Below, in pieces: positions 20,609 to 22,978 of a stretch of DNA of 22,978 nt. The position numbers and the translations under genes were made by a program. Origin of the DNA: a virus. Positions within the stretch are counted from its first letter, which is position 1; each line of letters starts with the position of its first letter. The stretch lies in IMG/VR virus record IMGVR_UViG_3300042887_001998, positions 1-22,978 of that record, one strand, 5' to 3'. The notes under the pieces are model-generated. The model saw only the letters and a program-made list of their open reading frames with translations. It made no database searches and had not been told where the DNA came from.

Positions 20609-20785
20609 ATGAAGAAACCTACTAAGGCCGACAAGAAAGTGGCTAAGGTCATGGGCGAGTTTAAGCGCGGCACATTGCACGCTGGCGTAAACCCTAAAGG
20701 CCCGGCAAAGGCTCCCTTGGCTAAATCGCGCAAACAGGCTATAGCTATTGCCCTGTCCGAAGCTGGCAAGTCCAAAAAGAAGTAA
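20609..20785 (+). CDS. DUF6496-like small basic protein, 58 aa
   Basis: A 58-residue lysine-rich protein with the pattern KKVAKVMGEFKRGTLHAG, then SRKQAIAIALSEAGKSKKK, as in DUF6496 proteins found near phage portal genes. It is too small and basic for an enzyme; nucleic-acid or capsid-interior binding is a guess. CTAAGGAAAAACAAT gives a good ribosome binding site. The stop region supplies AAGG for the portal ribosome binding site. Confidence 0.75.
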   Translation: MKKPTKADKKVAKVMGEFKRGTLHAGVNPKGPAKAPLAKSRKQAIAIALSEAGKSKKK

Positions 20786-20794
20786 GGCTAAAAT

Positions 20795-22978
20795 ATGGCG
20801 TATCGCAATAACCGTAAGCCGAGTAAGGCCGACATGGCTAAGAACAACCGTATGTATCAGGACACCGGGGTTCCCAACGCCAACTCGGAAAACGACGACA
20901 GCGAAGATATGTCCAATGAAACTTCGATGGAACTTCCCGACGGTACGGAAGTTTCCATCGAAGAACCAGAGATGGAAGACGAGCAGGTCGAAGAGCCTAT
21001 GTCTGAAGAAGAACTTCAGAACATCGTCATCGCCGAGATTGACGATGCTCAAAATTATATAGACGACGACATCAGCCCGCAGCGTGCGCTTGCGGGCCAG
21101 TACTATAAGGGCGAACCCTTCGGCAACGAAGAGGAAGGCCGCTCTCAGGCGATGTCAATGGATGTACGGGATACTGTACAGGCCATGATGCCGTCGATCA
21201 TGAAGGTATTTTTCGCGGCAAACAACGTCGTCGAGTTTGCGCCGAACGGCCCAGAAGATGTTGAAAGCGCGCAGCAAGCAACGGACTACGTCAATTACTG
21301 CCTGACACGCGATAACAACCTATTCAGCGAATGCTATTCCACATTTAAGGACGCCTTGATCCGTAAGAACGGTATCATGAAAGTCTGGTGGGATACTGAG
21401 AAAGATGTCACGACCCACTACTTCACGGGTCTGGACGAGGCTACCTTCTCGGTCCTTCAGTCCGATGTCAATATCGAAGTTAAGGACGTAGAGATTACCT
21501 ACGGCGAGACGATGGTCGAAACGCCGATGGGCATGATGGGCCAAACCCAGCCCGCGACCTACGACTGCACCGTTGTCCGCACAACAGAGAAGGGCCGCCT
21601 GCGCGTTCAATCCGTACCGCCCGAAGAGTTTCTGATTGACCGCCGTGCGCGTTCTATTGAGACGGCCGAGTTTGTAGCCCACCGTCGTTACGTTACCGTA
21701 TCCGATCTTGTGAAGATGGGCTACGATTTCGATGAGGTTCAAGACCTTGGCTTCGAAACGCTTGACGACTTTGAAGGCAACCCAGAAACCTTCGACCGTA
21801 ACCCGCAAGCGTTCGTTCAAATCACAGGCCGCACAGATACGACATCCCGCAAAGTCCTCTACATCGAGGGCTATGTGTATGTTGACATGGACGGCGACGG
21901 GATCGCGGAACTTTGCCGCGTCTGCGTTGCTGGCTCCGCCAACAAGATACTGCATTGGGAAGCTTGCGACTTTATTCCGTTCGTAGACTTCTGCCCCGAT
22001 CCAGAGCCGCACACATTCTTCGGCATGTCGATTGCCGACGTGACGATGGACATTCAGCTTATCAAGTCGAATATCCTTCGTAACACGCTGGACAGCTTGG
22101 CCCAGTCGATCCACCCACGCACGGGTGTTGTTGAAGGCCAAGTCAACATCGAAGACGTGATGAACACCGAAGTTGGTGGCATCATCCGTATGCGTGCACC
22201 GGGTATGGTGCAGCCATTCGTAATGCCGTTCGTCGGGCAGCAAGCCTTCCCGATGTTGCAGTACATGGACGAACTGCGCGAGAACCGTACAGGTATTTCC
22301 AAGGCCGCGTCTGGCCTCGATGCGAATGCGCTTCAGTCTTCGACCCGCGCTGCGGTCGCCGCCACGATTACTGCTGCGGCGCAACATATCGAACTGATTT
22401 GCCGTATCTTTGCCGAGACGGGTATGAAGAGCCTGTTCCACAAGTCGATGCAGCTTATCGCCAAGAACCAAGATGCACCGCGCATGGTGCGTCTGCGCAA
22501 TACGTTCGTGCCGATTGACCCACGTGTGTGGGACACGAACATGGATGTCGTTGTCAACGTCGCTCTTGGTACGGGTAGCAACGAAGAGAAGATGGCGTTC
22601 TTGGGTCAAGTTGCAGCCAAGCAAGAGATGCTGATGCAGATGGGCGCACCGTTGGCTGATATGCAGGGCTACTACAATACGCTGGCTCAAATGATGGCGC
22701 TGGCTGGATACAAAGACCCAACGGTATTCTTCAAAGACCCAGCCATGATGCCGCCTCCGCCACCGCCTGCACCACCGCAGCCGACACCGGAAGAGATGCT
22801 GTCGCAGGTTCAGATGGAAGCAATCCGCGCTGACATCCAGAAGAAGGCAGCCGAACTTGAGTTGCAGCGCGAAGAGATGCTGCGCAAGGACGACCGTGAG
22901 CGCGACAAACTCGATGCCGATATGATGATTAAGGCAGCCGAGATTGAAGCCAAATACGGCGCGCAGGTCAACACAGCC
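20795..22978 (+). CDS. Portal protein (partial at the right end)
   Basis: The frame runs from ATG 20795 for 728 codons to the window edge without a stop. After an acidic N-terminal region of about 85 residues come conserved P22/Sf6-type portal marks: MDVRDTVQAMMPSIMKVFF, GIMKVWWD, VQSVPPEEFLIDRRARS, FFGMSIADVTMDIQLIKSNILR, and RTGISKAASGLDANAL. The C-terminal part has a proline run (MMPPPPPPAPP) and then a long charged coiled coil (ADIQKKAAELELQREEM). It forms the dodecameric ring through which DNA is packaged and ejected. AAGG lies 7 bases upstream. The gene lies some 5 kb from the large terminase, separated by the spike block. Confidence 0.9.
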   Translation, partial: MAYRNNRKPSKADMAKNNRMYQDTGVPNANSENDDSEDMSNETSMELPDGTEVSIEEPEMEDEQVEEPMSEEELQNIVIAEIDDAQNYIDDDISPQRALAGQYYKGEPFGNEEEGRSQAMSMDVRDTVQAMMPSIMKVFFAANNVVEFAPNGPEDVESAQQATDYVNYCLTRDNNLFSECYSTFKDALIRKNGIMKVWWDTEKDVTTHYFTGLDEATFSVLQSDVNIEVKDVEITYGETMVETPMGMMGQTQPATYDCTVVRTTEKGRLRVQSVPPEEFLIDRRARSIETAEFVAHRRYVTVSDLVKMGYDFDEVQDLGFETLDDFEGNPETFDRNPQAFVQITGRTDTTSRKVLYIEGYVYVDMDGDGIAELCRVCVAGSANKILHWEACDFIPFVDFCPDPEPHTFFGMSIADVTMDIQLIKSNILRNTLDSLAQSIHPRTGVVEGQVNIEDVMNTEVGGIIRMRAPGMVQPFVMPFVGQQAFPMLQYMDELRENRTGISKAASGLDANALQSSTRAAVAATITAAAQHIELICRIFAETGMKSLFHKSMQLIAKNQDAPRMVRLRNTFVPIDPRVWDTNMDVVVNVALGTGSNEEKMAFLGQVAAKQEMLMQMGAPLADMQGYYNTLAQMMALAGYKDPTVFFKDPAMMPPPPPPAPPQPTPEEMLSQVQMEAIRADIQKKAAELELQREEMLRKDDRERDKLDADMMIKAAEIEAKYGAQVNTA

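Noticed and set aside
21320-22690. 456-aa open frame on the minus strand
   Set aside because: It lies wholly opposite the portal frame, which has clear portal motifs; its His- and Arg-rich product shows no family pattern.

Overview
This window is phage DNA. No bacterial housekeeping gene is visible, and the genes form replication, regulation, packaging and virion modules. It most likely belongs to a tailed phage with a P22/Sf6-like packaging and portal system, so a podovirus-type virion is plausible. The host is probably an alphaproteobacterium: the early regulator has a GcrA-like SANT/Myb-type N-terminus and most of the DNA is moderately GC-rich. Host and virion type are inferences. Both window ends cut genes: a RuvC-like resolvase on the left and the portal on the right.

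Left part (1-10050), DNA replication and recombination. A partial RuvC-like nuclease and an SNF2-type helicase read rightward. They meet a leftward operon at a shared terminator. That operon, in transcription order, is C5-methyltransferase-like protein, family A DNA polymerase, DUF2800 (Cas4-like nuclease) and DUF2815 (SSB-like), with overlapping or closely spaced ends. From the same 135-bp divergent region a rightward operon starts with a multi-HTH regulator, passes three small unknown genes, and continues to a large primase-helicase (Prim-Pol, PriCT, SF3 helicase) and a DUF3310 protein. It ends at a textbook UUCG-loop terminator.

Centre (10050-13740), accessory and regulatory. A 280-bp gap holds eight copies of a GTGCAC palindrome arranged as two oppositely oriented clusters of four around an AT-rich core, which looks like an origin, a packaging site or an operator array. 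Next comes a leftward operon starting near 13.3 kb: a 37-aa membrane peptide, a GP88-like protein, five small unknown proteins, a heptanucleotide repeat leader, an XRE repressor-like protein, a 30-aa membrane peptide and the small terminase. Part of this block (about 11.8-13.3 kb) is AT-richer than its surroundings.

Right part (13740-22978), packaging and virion. A serine recombinase with a TTG start overlaps the large terminase. After it lies a strong sigma70-type promoter followed directly by a candidate structured small RNA with pyrimidine-rich, anti-Shine-Dalgarno-like loops. Then come an endonuclease VII-type HNH protein, a small beta-rich protein, two tandem paralogous spike/fibre proteins, an 83-aa protein, a DUF6496 protein and the portal.

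The two signals most worth following are the GTGCAC dyad array at 10055-10340 and the candidate small RNA at 15812-15967. All family names come from motif recognition by eye; no database search was run.
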